This document shows positions 1 to 5,967 of a stretch of 6,208 nt of DNA, piece after piece. Position 1 is the first letter of the stretch. The number at the start of each line of letters is the position of its first letter. Origin of the DNA: Pseudomonadota bacterium. GTDB lineage: Bacteria > Pseudomonadota > Gammaproteobacteria > Burkholderiales > Methylophilaceae. Below the pieces are notes generated by a model. The model was not told where the DNA came from. It did not search any database and saw nothing but the letters and a program-made list of their open reading frames with translations. The stretch is taken from assembly GCA_023459535.1 (NCBI GenBank), contig JAEWTK010000063.1, forward strand, positions 1 to 6,208, given 5' to 3'. The translations under genes were made by a program, and so were the position numbers.

Positions 1-414
1 GAATATCCCATGTTATTCCAGCGAATCCTGCAAAATACCACCAAGGATTTCTGGCGCAGACAAAAAGTCCGTAATCTGTGGACAACCCTGTTTTCTTCCT
101 TTGGCAGCGGGCAGGATGACGATGAGAGCGACCCGCTTGAAATTCTGGGTGGCGACCCCGATAACGACCACGATCAGCCGGAAGCACAATTGCAACGCAG
201 TCAGACGCTGGCTATTATCGAAGATGCCATCAAGAAGCTGCCGGCGCGTCAACGGGAAGCCTTCATTTTGCGTTACTGGGAAGATATGGATGTAGCCGAA
301 ACGGCGGCATCAATGGGATGTTCACAAGGTAGCGTCAAGACGCATTGTTCGCGCGCCGTTCACACACTTGCATCAATATTGGAAAAGCATGGTTTTTCCA
401 AACCAGGCATATAA
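1..414 (+). CDS. ECF-type RNA polymerase sigma factor, 5'-truncated by window edge
   Basis: This is the C-terminal part of a sigma-70 family factor of the extracytoplasmic-function (RpoE-like) type, which directs RNA polymerase to alternative promoters. The frame is open from base 1 (EYP precedes the first ATG at 10), so the true start lies outside the window. The segment at about 10-81 (MLFQRILQNTTKDFW, then RRQKVRNLW) resembles the end of region 2. It is followed by a strongly acidic linker at about 112-174, rich in Asp. Region 4 begins near 238 with LPARQREAFILRYW, a classic sigma-4 motif. The helix-turn-helix follows at about 280-360 (VAETAASMGCSQGSVKTH), the -35 recognition element. The gene ends 72 bases before a DUF3619 gene and heads a cluster whose next products are predicted to be in the membrane and periplasm, which suggests envelope-signal control. 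The target regulon cannot be inferred. Family assignment is firm; the specific role is not. Confidence 0.88.
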   Translation, partial: EYPMLFQRILQNTTKDFWRRQKVRNLWTTLFSSFGSGQDDDESDPLEILGGDPDNDHDQPEAQLQRSQTLAIIEDAIKKLPARQREAFILRYWEDMDVAETAASMGCSQGSVKTHCSRAVHTLASILEKHGFSKPGI

Positions 415-486
415 TTATTCAGGAGTAATTTGATTCTCGAAAGATCAGACATCATGGGATGCGCGATACGTAGAGGAAGTTGATCG

Positions 487-882
487 ATGAAAACCGAACA
501 GGAATACGCGAAAGAGATAGTCAATCTGCTGGATGACAGTACGTCCCAGCTCGACCGCAAGGTGCTGGACCGACTCTATGCGGCCAGAATGAAAGCGGTG
601 GGCCAATTGGCTGCACGCAGGCAAGCTGCTGTCGAGAGCAAGGCGGATGGAATCGGGCACGTGCTTCGAATGTCCGGCGACTACATGCATCAACATCGCG
701 CTATCATGCCCGCCGTGATGATAATCGGTGCCGCAATGATAGCGTTTGTCATTACGCAGCAGTTAACGACCCAGCCTGCTGATGAGCAGAGCGATGCTTT
801 TCTGCTGGGTTCTGAGCTCCCCCCTGAGGCTTTTGTGGATAAAGGATTTGATGCATGGCTAGCGCGTTCATCGCAGCGATAA
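487..882 (+). CDS. DUF3619 family single-pass membrane protein, possible anti-sigma partner
   Basis: This 131-residue protein resembles the DUF3619 family, which has no established function. The N-terminal half (residues 1-70) is charged and helical (LDRKVLDRLYAARMKAV), with no signal peptide. One membrane segment spans about 72-91. A short C-terminal tail rich in acidic residues carries the pattern LPPEAFVDKGFDAWL (111-125), the most family-like part. Basic residues before the membrane segment and acidic ones after it favour N-terminus in the cytoplasm and C-terminus in the periplasm. The start is well fixed: an in-frame stop lies at 481-483, and AGGAAG at 474-479 is 7 bases from the ATG. 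It directly follows a sigma factor and overlaps the next gene by 28 bases. The size, topology and position are those of many anti-sigma factors, but I see no recognisable ZAS zinc-binding (HxxxCxxC) motif, so that role is inference. Family call from recall of conserved patterns, not from a search. Confidence 0.8.
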   Translation: MKTEQEYAKEIVNLLDDSTSQLDRKVLDRLYAARMKAVGQLAARRQAAVESKADGIGHVLRMSGDYMHQHRAIMPAVMIIGAAMIAFVITQQLTTQPADEQSDAFLLGSELPPEAFVDKGFDAWLARSSQR

Positions 883-1301
883 CCCTGGTTCTTGTCATGG
901 TGACCGGTCAGGCTCTGGCCGAGCCTGAAGTAGCGCAACGCCCGACGTGGGCAGAACTTAGCGCCGACCAGCAAAAAGTCCTGAAACCATTGGCGGGTGA
1001 ATGGGATGCCTTGCGGCCATGGCAACGTGAACGCATGCTTGAGATCGCGCGTGACTATCCGAAGATGGATGCCGAGCGTCAGCAACGGGTGCAGGATCGT
1101 CTGACGCGCTGGAGTCGGATGACGCCTTATGAGCGTGAGAATGCCCGCAAGAAACACGAGAAATTCAGAGCCTTGCCTGAGGATAAAAAGCAGGAACTGA
1201 GGAAAAAGTGGCGTGAATACCAGAGCCTGCCGGAAGCCAAACGCGAGCAGTTGCGTCGGGAAAGTCCGGAGATTTACGCTAATGACGAATTGGATAACTA
1301 G
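855..1301 (+). CDS. DUF3106 family exported helical repeat protein
   Basis: This 148-residue protein matches the DUF3106 pattern. It has a hydrophobic N-terminus (residues 4-17) and a likely signal peptidase I site after ALA at residue 22, so it is probably periplasmic. The mature part is highly charged, predicted helical and free of cysteine. It is built from six repeats of exactly 18 residues: aromatic positions W32, Y/W50-68-86, F104 and Y122, each followed at +3 by Leu or Met and at +8 by Arg, Lys or Gln. The ATG is the first usable start, because an in-frame TGA lies at 849-851. AGGA at 843-846 is 8 bases upstream. The start falls inside the last codons of the DUF3619 gene, implying co-translation. 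The signal peptide is odd in having no basic residue before its hydrophobic core. Function unknown; a periplasmic sensor or chaperone role is inference from location and helix-rich character. Confidence 0.85.
   Translation: MASAFIAAITLVLVMVTGQALAEPEVAQRPTWAELSADQQKVLKPLAGEWDALRPWQRERMLEIARDYPKMDAERQQRVQDRLTRWSRMTPYERENARKKHEKFRALPEDKKQELRKKWREYQSLPEAKREQLRRESPEIYANDELDN
948..1271 (+). repeat. Six 54-bp coding repeats (18-residue protein repeats) in the DUF3106 gene
   Basis: Protein-level tandem repeats begin at residues 32, 50, 68, 86, 104 and 122, with no insertions or deletions between units. The pattern is aromatic, two variable residues, Leu/Met, a Ser/Arg/Asp/Thr/Pro position, three variable residues, Gln/Arg/Lys, two variable residues, then a small or aliphatic residue (L43, M61, V79, A97, L115, L133). 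Eighteen residues equal five turns of an alpha-helix. The DNA itself has diverged, so this is old, selected repetition rather than a recent expansion. Confidence 0.75.
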
Positions 1302-1329
1302 CTGTTAGTTTTCCAGTTAACTGATCAAC

Positions 1330-1758
1330 GTGTCAAATTCAACTGCCTCACCGGGCCTGTTACGTCGACTGGCCAGTCTGTTCTACGATTTCGTTCTGTT
1401 ATTGGCCGTGCTGATGTTCGCCGCGCTGATTTTTCTGTCTGTTTTCGGTGATGCCACGGCTGCACCCAAACGTTATTTTTTTCAGATCTATCTGTGGCTG
1501 ATCAGTGCGGCTTATTTTGTCTGGAATTGGACACGAGGCGGCCAAACGCTCGCCATGCAGACCTGGCGAATCAAGTTGGTCGGACGTCATGGGGAAGCGC
1601 TGTCACCAAGTCTGGCCATGAAACGTTACATTCTCGCCAGCCTGTTGTTTGGCATCAGTTTTGTCTGGGCGCTGTTTGACCGTGAAGGGTGCTATTTGCA
1701 CGACCGTTTGTCAGGTACACGTCTGACTTTGCTTGGAAAACGGCCGAAGAAGTACTAA
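1330..1758 (+). CDS. RDD family inner-membrane protein
   Basis: This 142-residue membrane protein has the RDD domain. The eponymous residues are visible: Arg13 and Asp20 in RLASLFYDF at the start of the first membrane segment (about 17-38), and Asp125 in LHDRLSGTRL near the C-terminus. A second membrane segment spans about 50-66 and a third about 101-116. The stretch GGQTLAMQTWRIKLV (70-84) is the family's usual 'TPGK-like' turn before the last helix. RDD proteins are poorly characterised; transport or ion-linked roles have been proposed for some members. The GTG at 1330 is the only conventional start after an in-frame TAA at 1318-1320, and removing it would delete the RDD arginine. No clear Shine-Dalgarno sequence precedes it. 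The gene follows DUF3106 after 28 bases and converges on lptG. Family call is confident; function is open. Confidence 0.9.
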   Translation: MSNSTASPGLLRRLASLFYDFVLLLAVLMFAALIFLSVFGDATAAPKRYFFQIYLWLISAAYFVWNWTRGGQTLAMQTWRIKLVGRHGEALSPSLAMKRYILASLLFGISFVWALFDREGCYLHDRLSGTRLTLLGKRPKKY

Positions 1759-1794
1759 CGTCGTTTCACCATGACTAGCGTCGCTCAACCATGA
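1755..1794. repeat. Imperfect 20-bp tandem duplication at the lptG stop codon
   Basis: The segments 1755-1774 and 1775-1794 match at 16 of 20 positions with no gap. Read on the minus strand, both copies encode a short tail ending in a stop: M-V-E-R-R-stop, the real LptG C-terminus, and then M-V-K-R-R-stop in the downstream copy. The downstream stop overlaps the stop codon of the convergent RDD gene. The flanking 20-base blocks do not continue the repeat. Confidence 0.7.
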
Positions 1795-2845
1795 ACAGCA
1801 TGGTGAGCCCTGCCAACAGGAATAACAGCGTAGGTACGACCGTGCTGAAGATGGGTGACCAGTCATTCAGTAGGCCGAGGTGAACGAATACCCGGTTCAT
1901 GACCTGGTAGAACACGCCCAGCATGATGCCGAGGAATATCTTGGCGCTGGCGCCGCCGGAACGTTGCTGCAGGAAGCCGAAGGGTAGCGCCAGCACGACC
2001 ATCACCATGCAGGCCAGCGGATAGATGATTTTCGCGGAGAGTGCGATCTCGTGTCTGGAGGTTTTCTGCTTGTTGTCGCTGAGGTGCGTGATGTAGGAAT
2101 AGAGATTGCGGGCAGACATCTTTTCCGGTTGCACCAGTAGCACGTTCAGCAGTTCCGGCCGGATCAATGACTGCCAGTTGGCTTCGGGAAAGTAGACTGA
2201 CTTGATCTTGTCTTCATTGAACAGGGTCTGTGCCACTTCACTCAAATTCCAGCCGTCTTCTTCAAACTGTCCGGTTTTCGCATCGCTGATGGTGCGCAGA
2301 TGAAAATCCCCATCGAATTCATAAATATGTACATTGAGCAACGTCGTGTCCGGCAGTACCTCCTCGACATTGACGAAGCTGCGACCGTCCTTGATCCAAA
2401 GGCCGGAGCGGAAGTCCTGCGCGATGACGGAATCGGTCGCCTTGATGCGCATGCGCTGTGCCGTCTTTTCCGTGTAGGGGGTGACAAATTCGCCGACGAT
2501 AAACGTCAGTACCGCAAAGACCAGGCCGATGCGTACCAATGACCAGGCCAGGCTTGTGATGGAAATGCCGCTGACCCGCAATATGATGAGTTCGGAGCTG
2601 CGCGACAGGCGCCCCAGCGCATACATGGTGCCGACCAGCACGGCGACAGGTACCACCTGATAGACATGGCCCGGTGCGCTCAGCAGGACGAAAATCAGCA
2701 CGTTGCTGAGGCCATATTCCCCCTTGCCCAGGCTTTCCAGTTCCTGTATCAGGTCGAAGAAGGAGAACATGGCGATCAGCGCCAGCATGATGAGCAGGAT
2801 GCTGGAAACGATCTCCTGAATCAGGTAACGGTTAATCAGATTCAT
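1775..2845 (-). CDS. lptG: LPS export ABC transporter permease LptG
   Basis: LptG is one of two membrane subunits of the inner-membrane complex LptB2FG. The complex uses ATP to pull lipopolysaccharide out of the inner membrane and pass it to LptC and the LptA bridge. The protein has 356 residues, close to the 360 of E. coli. Its order is typical: three N-terminal membrane segments (about 11-31, 60-80 and 102-120), a periplasmic beta-jellyroll region (about 125-265) and three C-terminal segments (about 270-290, 302-322 and 330-352). The cytoplasmic coupling helix after segment 2 contains RSSELIILRVSG; Glu85 lines up with the LptB-contacting Glu88 of E. coli LptG. The start (MNLINRYLIQEI) is a familiar LptG opening, 3 bases after the lptF stop, so the two are co-translated. 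Order after lptF separates it from its paralogue. Confidence 0.96.
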   Translation of the reverse strand: MNLINRYLIQEIVSSILLIMLALIAMFSFFDLIQELESLGKGEYGLSNVLIFVLLSAPGHVYQVVPVAVLVGTMYALGRLSRSSELIILRVSGISITSLAWSLVRIGLVFAVLTFIVGEFVTPYTEKTAQRMRIKATDSVIAQDFRSGLWIKDGRSFVNVEEVLPDTTLLNVHIYEFDGDFHLRTISDAKTGQFEEDGWNLSEVAQTLFNEDKIKSVYFPEANWQSLIRPELLNVLLVQPEKMSARNLYSYITHLSDNKQKTSRHEIALSAKIIYPLACMVMVVLALPFGFLQQRSGGASAKIFLGIMLGVFYQVMNRVFVHLGLLNDWSPIFSTVVPTLLFLLAGLTMLFMVERR

Positions 2846-2848
2846 CGA

Positions 2849-3934
2849 TCATCTACCCCAGAATCTTGGGATCAAGGGTTGCTGGAACAACCTCCGGTAG
2901 AACATGTAGACAGTCAGCAGCAGGAAGAACAGGTGCACCGGCCACAGCCCGATCAGCAAGCTGAGCTTGCCCTGCGACACCCAGGCCTGGAAGATGCTCA
3001 GCATGTTGTTGTAGATGACATAGACCAGCAGAGCCAGCATCAGGTTGGCGGAGCGGCCGGAGCGGGGATCGACGAAACTCAGTGGAATGGCAAGCAGCAC
3101 CAGCACGAAAGCCGAGATGGGCATGGCAAGACGCCACTGCAATTCGACGTTGCTGTCCCGGCTGCGCTGTTGCAGCAGTTCCACACTGCTCTTTTCCTGG
3201 GTCTTCGGCATGGATTTTTCGACTTCTGCCGGTTCGATGCGGATGGCGTAACGTTCGAACTCGGTGATGGTGTATTCGGCGGTGTTCGGCATGCCCTCAT
3301 AGCGCCGCCCATCCTGCATGACGAGGAAGCTGTCGCCATTGTCGACGGTTTCGCGGTAGCCCTGGCTGGCGACGATGATGCCGAGTTTCTGGTGCTGCAC
3401 GCTTTGCACAAAGATGTTCTTGACCAGGTTGCCCAGTTCATCGAAGCTCTCGATGAAGAAGACACGGTCGGCGCTGCGCGATTCCTTGAAGACGCCCGGC
3501 GTGATGGTGGCCAGTTCGTCGCGGCTCTTCAGCATGTCACGGAATTCCGAAGCCTTCTGTGTAGCCCAAGGGGTGACAAACAGGCTTAAGACACCGATAA
3601 CCAGAATGACCGGCAAGGCGAAGGAGATGACCGGACGTATCCAGCTTGACAGGCTCTTGCCGGCACTGAACCAGACCACCATCTCACTGTCTCGATACCA
3701 GCGAGACAGTGTAAGCAGTACGGCGAGGAACAGGCTGAGGGACAGCAGCATGGGCAGGAAGCGGATCATGTTGAAGCCCAGCAGGGTCTTGATGGCGTCG
3801 CTGGCAAGGCTGCCACTGGCGGCGACCCCGATGTAGTAGGCTACCCGCTGCGCGATGACGATACCGACCAGTATGAGGAATGCTCCCGCAGCCGTGGTGA
3901 CGAGCTCTTGCAGCAATGATCGTTTAAAGAGCAT
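2849..3934 (-). CDS. lptF: LPS export ABC transporter permease LptF
   Basis: LptF is the partner membrane subunit of LptG in the LptB2FG lipopolysaccharide extractor. The protein has 361 residues and six membrane segments (about 14-34, 56-78, 101-121, 268-288, 296-313 and 325-346) around a periplasmic jellyroll domain (about 125-265). The coupling helix reads YRDSEMVVWFSAGKS (80-94); Glu84 sits at the position of the LptB-contacting Glu84 in E. coli LptF. The opening MLFKRSLLQELV is typical of the family and supports the ATG at 3932-3934. I see no Shine-Dalgarno sequence in front of it; the preceding bases on the coding strand are pyrimidine-rich. It is the first gene of the lptF-lptG pair and is divergent from pepA. 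lptB, lptA and lptC are not in the window. Confidence 0.96.
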   Translation of the reverse strand: MLFKRSLLQELVTTAAGAFLILVGIVIAQRVAYYIGVAASGSLASDAIKTLLGFNMIRFLPMLLSLSLFLAVLLTLSRWYRDSEMVVWFSAGKSLSSWIRPVISFALPVILVIGVLSLFVTPWATQKASEFRDMLKSRDELATITPGVFKESRSADRVFFIESFDELGNLVKNIFVQSVQHQKLGIIVASQGYRETVDNGDSFLVMQDGRRYEGMPNTAEYTITEFERYAIRIEPAEVEKSMPKTQEKSSVELLQQRSRDSNVELQWRLAMPISAFVLVLLAIPLSFVDPRSGRSANLMLALLVYVIYNNMLSIFQAWVSQGKLSLLIGLWPVHLFFLLLTVYMFYRRLFQQPLIPRFWGR

Positions 3935-3963
3935 GGGCGGGAAAGTATCTATCAGTCAATATT

Positions 3964-3991
3964 TTGAGTTGGGGCAAAAACGCAGGATAAT
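3964..3991 (+). promoter_or_regulatory. Predicted sigma70-type promoter of pepA
   Basis: A -35 element TTGAGT (3964-3969, 4 of 6 against TTGACA) and a -10 element GATAAT (3986-3991, 5 of 6 against TATAAT) are separated by 16 bases. A transcript would begin near 3998, giving a leader of about 24 bases before the pepA ATG. Prediction by eye only. Confidence 0.55.
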
Positions 3992-4005
3992 TCAATCAAA
4001 TTCAA
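3989..4005 (+). repeat. AATTCAA direct repeat at the pepA transcription start
   Basis: AATTCAA occurs at 3989-3995 and again at 3999-4005. The repeat period is 10 bases, about one turn of the helix. It overlaps the end of the predicted -10 element and the expected start of transcription, where an operator would act. AT-rich sequence can produce this by chance. Confidence 0.4.
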
Positions 4006-4010
4006 CAATG

Positions 4011-4014
4011 AGGA
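4011..4014 (+). promoter_or_regulatory. Ribosome binding site of pepA
   Basis: AGGA lies 7 bases before the ATG at 4022, a good match and spacing that fixes the pepA start. Confidence 0.75.
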
Positions 4015-4021
4015 ACAGTGA

Positions 4022-5530
4022 ATGGAATTTAGCATAAAAAGTGGTAATCCGGAAAAACAGCGTAGTGATTGCCTGATTGTCGGGGTTTATGAATCGCGCA
4101 AACTTTCCTCATCTGCAGAAGCGCTGGATGCGGCTTCCGGTGGCTTTCTGACTACAGTGTTGAAGCGCGGCGACCTGGATGGCAAGGCGGGTTCCACACT
4201 GCTGCTGCATTCCGTTCCCGGATTGTTGAGCGAACGCGTATTGCTGGTGGGACTCGGCAAGGAACGCGAGCTGGATGAAAAGCATTACCGGCAGGCAGTC
4301 AAGGCCGCAGTCAAGGCCATCAACAGTTGCGGCGCTTCGGATGCCGTCAGTTTTCTGGCCGACCTCAGTATCAAGAAGCAAGATATTGCCTGGCGGGTGG
4401 CGCAACATGCCGAGGTAGTACTGGATGCTGTCTACAAGTTCGATTGCATGAAGGGCAAGGCCGCCAAGGATAAGAAAGCGGATGCGCCCAAAGGGATCAA
4501 AAAGCTGACGATCAATGTCGTCAGCCGTGCGGACATCAAACCGGCAGAAGCCGGGCTGAAACAGGGGCAGGCGATCGGTGCCGGTGTCAGGCTTGCCAAG
4601 GATCTCGGCAATCTGCCGCCCAATGTCTGTACGCCGACTTATCTGGCTGAGCAGGCGAAAGCCTTGTCCAAGTCGCATGGGCTGGAGGTGCAGGTGCTGG
4701 ACCGTCCGGAAATGGAAAAACTGGGCATGGGTTCATTCCTTGGCGTGGCACAAGGCAGTCGCCAGCCTCCCAAGCTGATCGTGCTGCAGCATAAAAAAGG
4801 CAAAAAGGGCCAGAAGCCGGTTGTGCTGGTGGGCAAGGGTATCACTTTTGATACCGGAGGTATTTCGCTCAAGCCTGGTGCCGAAATGGATGAGATGAAG
4901 TACGACATGTGCGGTGCCGCCAGCGTGCTCGGCACCTTCAAGGCCATTGCCGAGATGGAGCTGCCGATCAATGCAGTCGGCATCATCCCGACTTGCGAGA
5001 ATATGCCTGATGGCAACGCCATTCGCCCGGGCGATGTGCTGACCAGCATGTCTGGCCAGACGATCGAAGTGTTGAATACCGATGCAGAAGGCCGGTTGAT
5101 CCTGTGCGATGCCTTGACTTATGCCGAGCGTTTCGAGCCGGCTGCGGTTGTCGATATCGCAACGCTGACCGGCGCTTGTGTGATTGCGCTGGGTCATCAT
5201 CTGAGCGGTCTGTTCAGCAATCATGATGCCCTGGCCAGGGAGCTGCTGGCGGCGGGCGAAGGTGCGCAGGACCGTGCCTGGCACATGCCGATGCTGGAAG
5301 ACTATCAAGGTCAGCTGGACAGCAACTTTGCCGACATGGCCAATATCGGCGGCCGGGCAGCTGGCAGTATTACTGCTGCCTGTTTCCTTTCACGCTTTGC
5401 CAAGAAATACGATTGGGCGCATCTGGATATTGCCGGCACGGCCTGGAAATCCGGCAAGGAGAAGGGTTCGACCGGACGCCCTGTGCCTTTGCTGACCGAG
5501 TTCCTCAAGCAGCGTGCAGCCAAGGTATAA
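4022..5530 (+). CDS. pepA: Leucyl aminopeptidase PepA (peptidase family M17)
   Basis: PepA is a cytosolic two-metal aminopeptidase that removes N-terminal residues, preferring leucine, from peptides; family members form hexamers. The protein has 502 residues against 503 in E. coli. The N-terminal macro-like domain spans about 1-165 and the catalytic domain about 170-502. Metal ligands and catalytic residues are intact: Lys272 and Asp277 in [10 protein letters not shown], Lys284 in ISLKPG, Asp295 in MKYDMCG, and Asp354, Glu356 and Arg358 in the signature NTDAEGRL. In E. coli the same protein also binds DNA, in Xer recombination at cer and in carAB control; whether this one does cannot be read from the sequence. 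Two lysine-rich stretches (about 144-161 and 258-265) are more basic than I recall for E. coli PepA. It has its own predicted promoter and a good ribosome binding site, and leads into holC after 8 bases. Confidence 0.98.
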   Translation: MEFSIKSGNPEKQRSDCLIVGVYESRKLSSSAEALDAASGGFLTTVLKRGDLDGKAGSTLLLHSVPGLLSERVLLVGLGKERELDEKHYRQAVKAAVKAINSCGASDAVSFLADLSIKKQDIAWRVAQHAEVVLDAVYKFDCMKGKAAKDKKADAPKGIKKLTINVVSRADIKPAEAGLKQGQAIGAGVRLAKDLGNLPPNVCTPTYLAEQAKALSKSHGLEVQVLDRPEMEKLGMGSFLGVAQGSRQPPKLIVLQHKKGKKGQKPVVLVGKGITFDTGGISLKPGAEMDEMKYDMCGAASVLGTFKAIAEMELPINAVGIIPTCENMPDGNAIRPGDVLTSMSGQTIEVLNTDAEGRLILCDALTYAERFEPAAVVDIATLTGACVIALGHHLSGLFSNHDALARELLAAGEGAQDRAWHMPMLEDYQGQLDSNFADMANIGGRAAGSITAACFLSRFAKKYDWAHLDIAGTAWKSGKEKGSTGRPVPLLTEFLKQRAAKV

Positions 5531-5538
5531 GCTGTAGC

Positions 5539-5967
5539 ATGACGCGCATCGAGTTCTTTTTTAACGTCGAAGACAAGCTGCAGAAAGTGGCCGAGCTGAG
5601 TGAAAAAGCCGTCATGAAGGGGCGGCGGTTGGTGCTCTTCGCGCCGGATGAGGATACGGTGCGCGCAATCGAGGGTAGGCTTTGGTCGCAATCGCCGACC
5701 AGTTTTCTGCCGCATTGTCATGCTGCGCATGAGCTGGCCGCAGAAACGCCCATCATTCTGGATTGGCAGCCGGCTGAGTTGCCGCACCATGATGTGCTGG
5801 TTAACCTGCAGCCGGACTATCCGCCGTTTTTCAGTCGTTTCACGCGGCTGATCGAGATCGTCGGACAGGATGAGCAGGACAAGGTCAGGGCGAGAGTGCG
5901 TTACAAGTTCTATCGTGATCGGGGTTATGAGATGCGTTCGTTTGACGCAAGTGGAGCCGCATTATGA
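5539..5967 (+). CDS. holC: DNA polymerase III subunit chi
   Basis: HolC (chi) links the clamp-loader complex of DNA polymerase III to single-strand-binding protein, together with psi. The protein has 142 residues against 147 in E. coli. Recognisable parts are the N-terminal strand TRIEFFFNV, the helix plus strand RRLVLFAPDEDTVRAIEGRLW ending at Trp49, the motif SFLPH (55-59), the strand DVLVNL (85-90), and the C-terminal helix with ARVRYKFYRDRGY (118-130). I chose the ATG at 5539 because it gives the expected length and N-terminus; the frame stays open upstream to 5413, but that extension lies inside pepA. There is no convincing Shine-Dalgarno at normal distance (AAGG at 5522-5525 is 13 bases away), so translation probably depends on ribosomes finishing pepA 8 bases earlier. 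The pepA-holC order is as in E. coli. Confidence 0.93.
   Translation: MTRIEFFFNVEDKLQKVAELSEKAVMKGRRLVLFAPDEDTVRAIEGRLWSQSPTSFLPHCHAAHELAAETPIILDWQPAELPHHDVLVNLQPDYPPFFSRFTRLIEIVGQDEQDKVRARVRYKFYRDRGYEMRSFDASGAAL

Larger units (their letters stand above)
3935..4021. promoter_or_regulatory. Divergent lptF / pepA intergenic region
   Basis: These 87 bases separate the start codons of lptF (minus strand) and pepA (plus strand), so transcription signals for both units should lie here. A reasonable promoter for pepA is visible, together with a 7-base direct repeat just after its -10 element. On the lptF strand I found no -35/-10 pair good enough to name. The region is AT-richer than the flanking genes. 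Confidence 0.7.

Noticed and set aside
10..12. ATG at base 10 as the start of the sigma factor
   Set aside because: The frame is open to base 1, and the protein would lack most of region 2, which every functional family member needs. The gene is cut by the window edge.
415..486. Internal promoter or short gene between the sigma factor and DUF3619
   Set aside because: A TTGATT-like -35 is present near 430, but no acceptable -10 follows at 16-18 bases, and no short frame with a plausible product is seen.
690..1157. Open frame on the - strand, 155 codons, opposite DUF3619 and DUF3106
   Set aside because: Both genes on the + strand have family-like sequence, good ribosome binding sites and coupling. 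The antisense product shows nothing recognisable.
1301..1330. Possible terminator hairpin between DUF3106 and the RDD gene
   Set aside because: The best pairing is only about 4 bases plus a self-complementary 10-mer, with no following T-run.
2666..3589. Long open frame on the + strand, 307 codons, antisense to lptG and lptF
   Set aside because: It spans the lptF/lptG junction. Its protein is Gln/His/Asp-rich, as expected from the complement of membrane-protein codons, has no recognisable domain, and lies wholly opposite two certain genes.
4109..4678. Open frame on the - strand, 189 codons, antisense to pepA
   Set aside because: It is fully opposite a confident pepA, with no ribosome binding site or domain signal. 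It reflects codon bias of the real gene.
4243..4832. Two copies of the E. coli Chi octamer GCTGGTGG (4243-4250 and 4825-4832)
   Set aside because: Both fall in Leu-Val-Gly-type codons of pepA, and Chi in this lineage need not be the E. coli octamer. Two hits in coding sequence are uninformative.
5413..5538. Upstream in-frame extension of holC by 42 codons
   Set aside because: It would overlap pepA in another frame and add residues that chi proteins lack. The ATG at 5539 gives the expected length and N-terminus.
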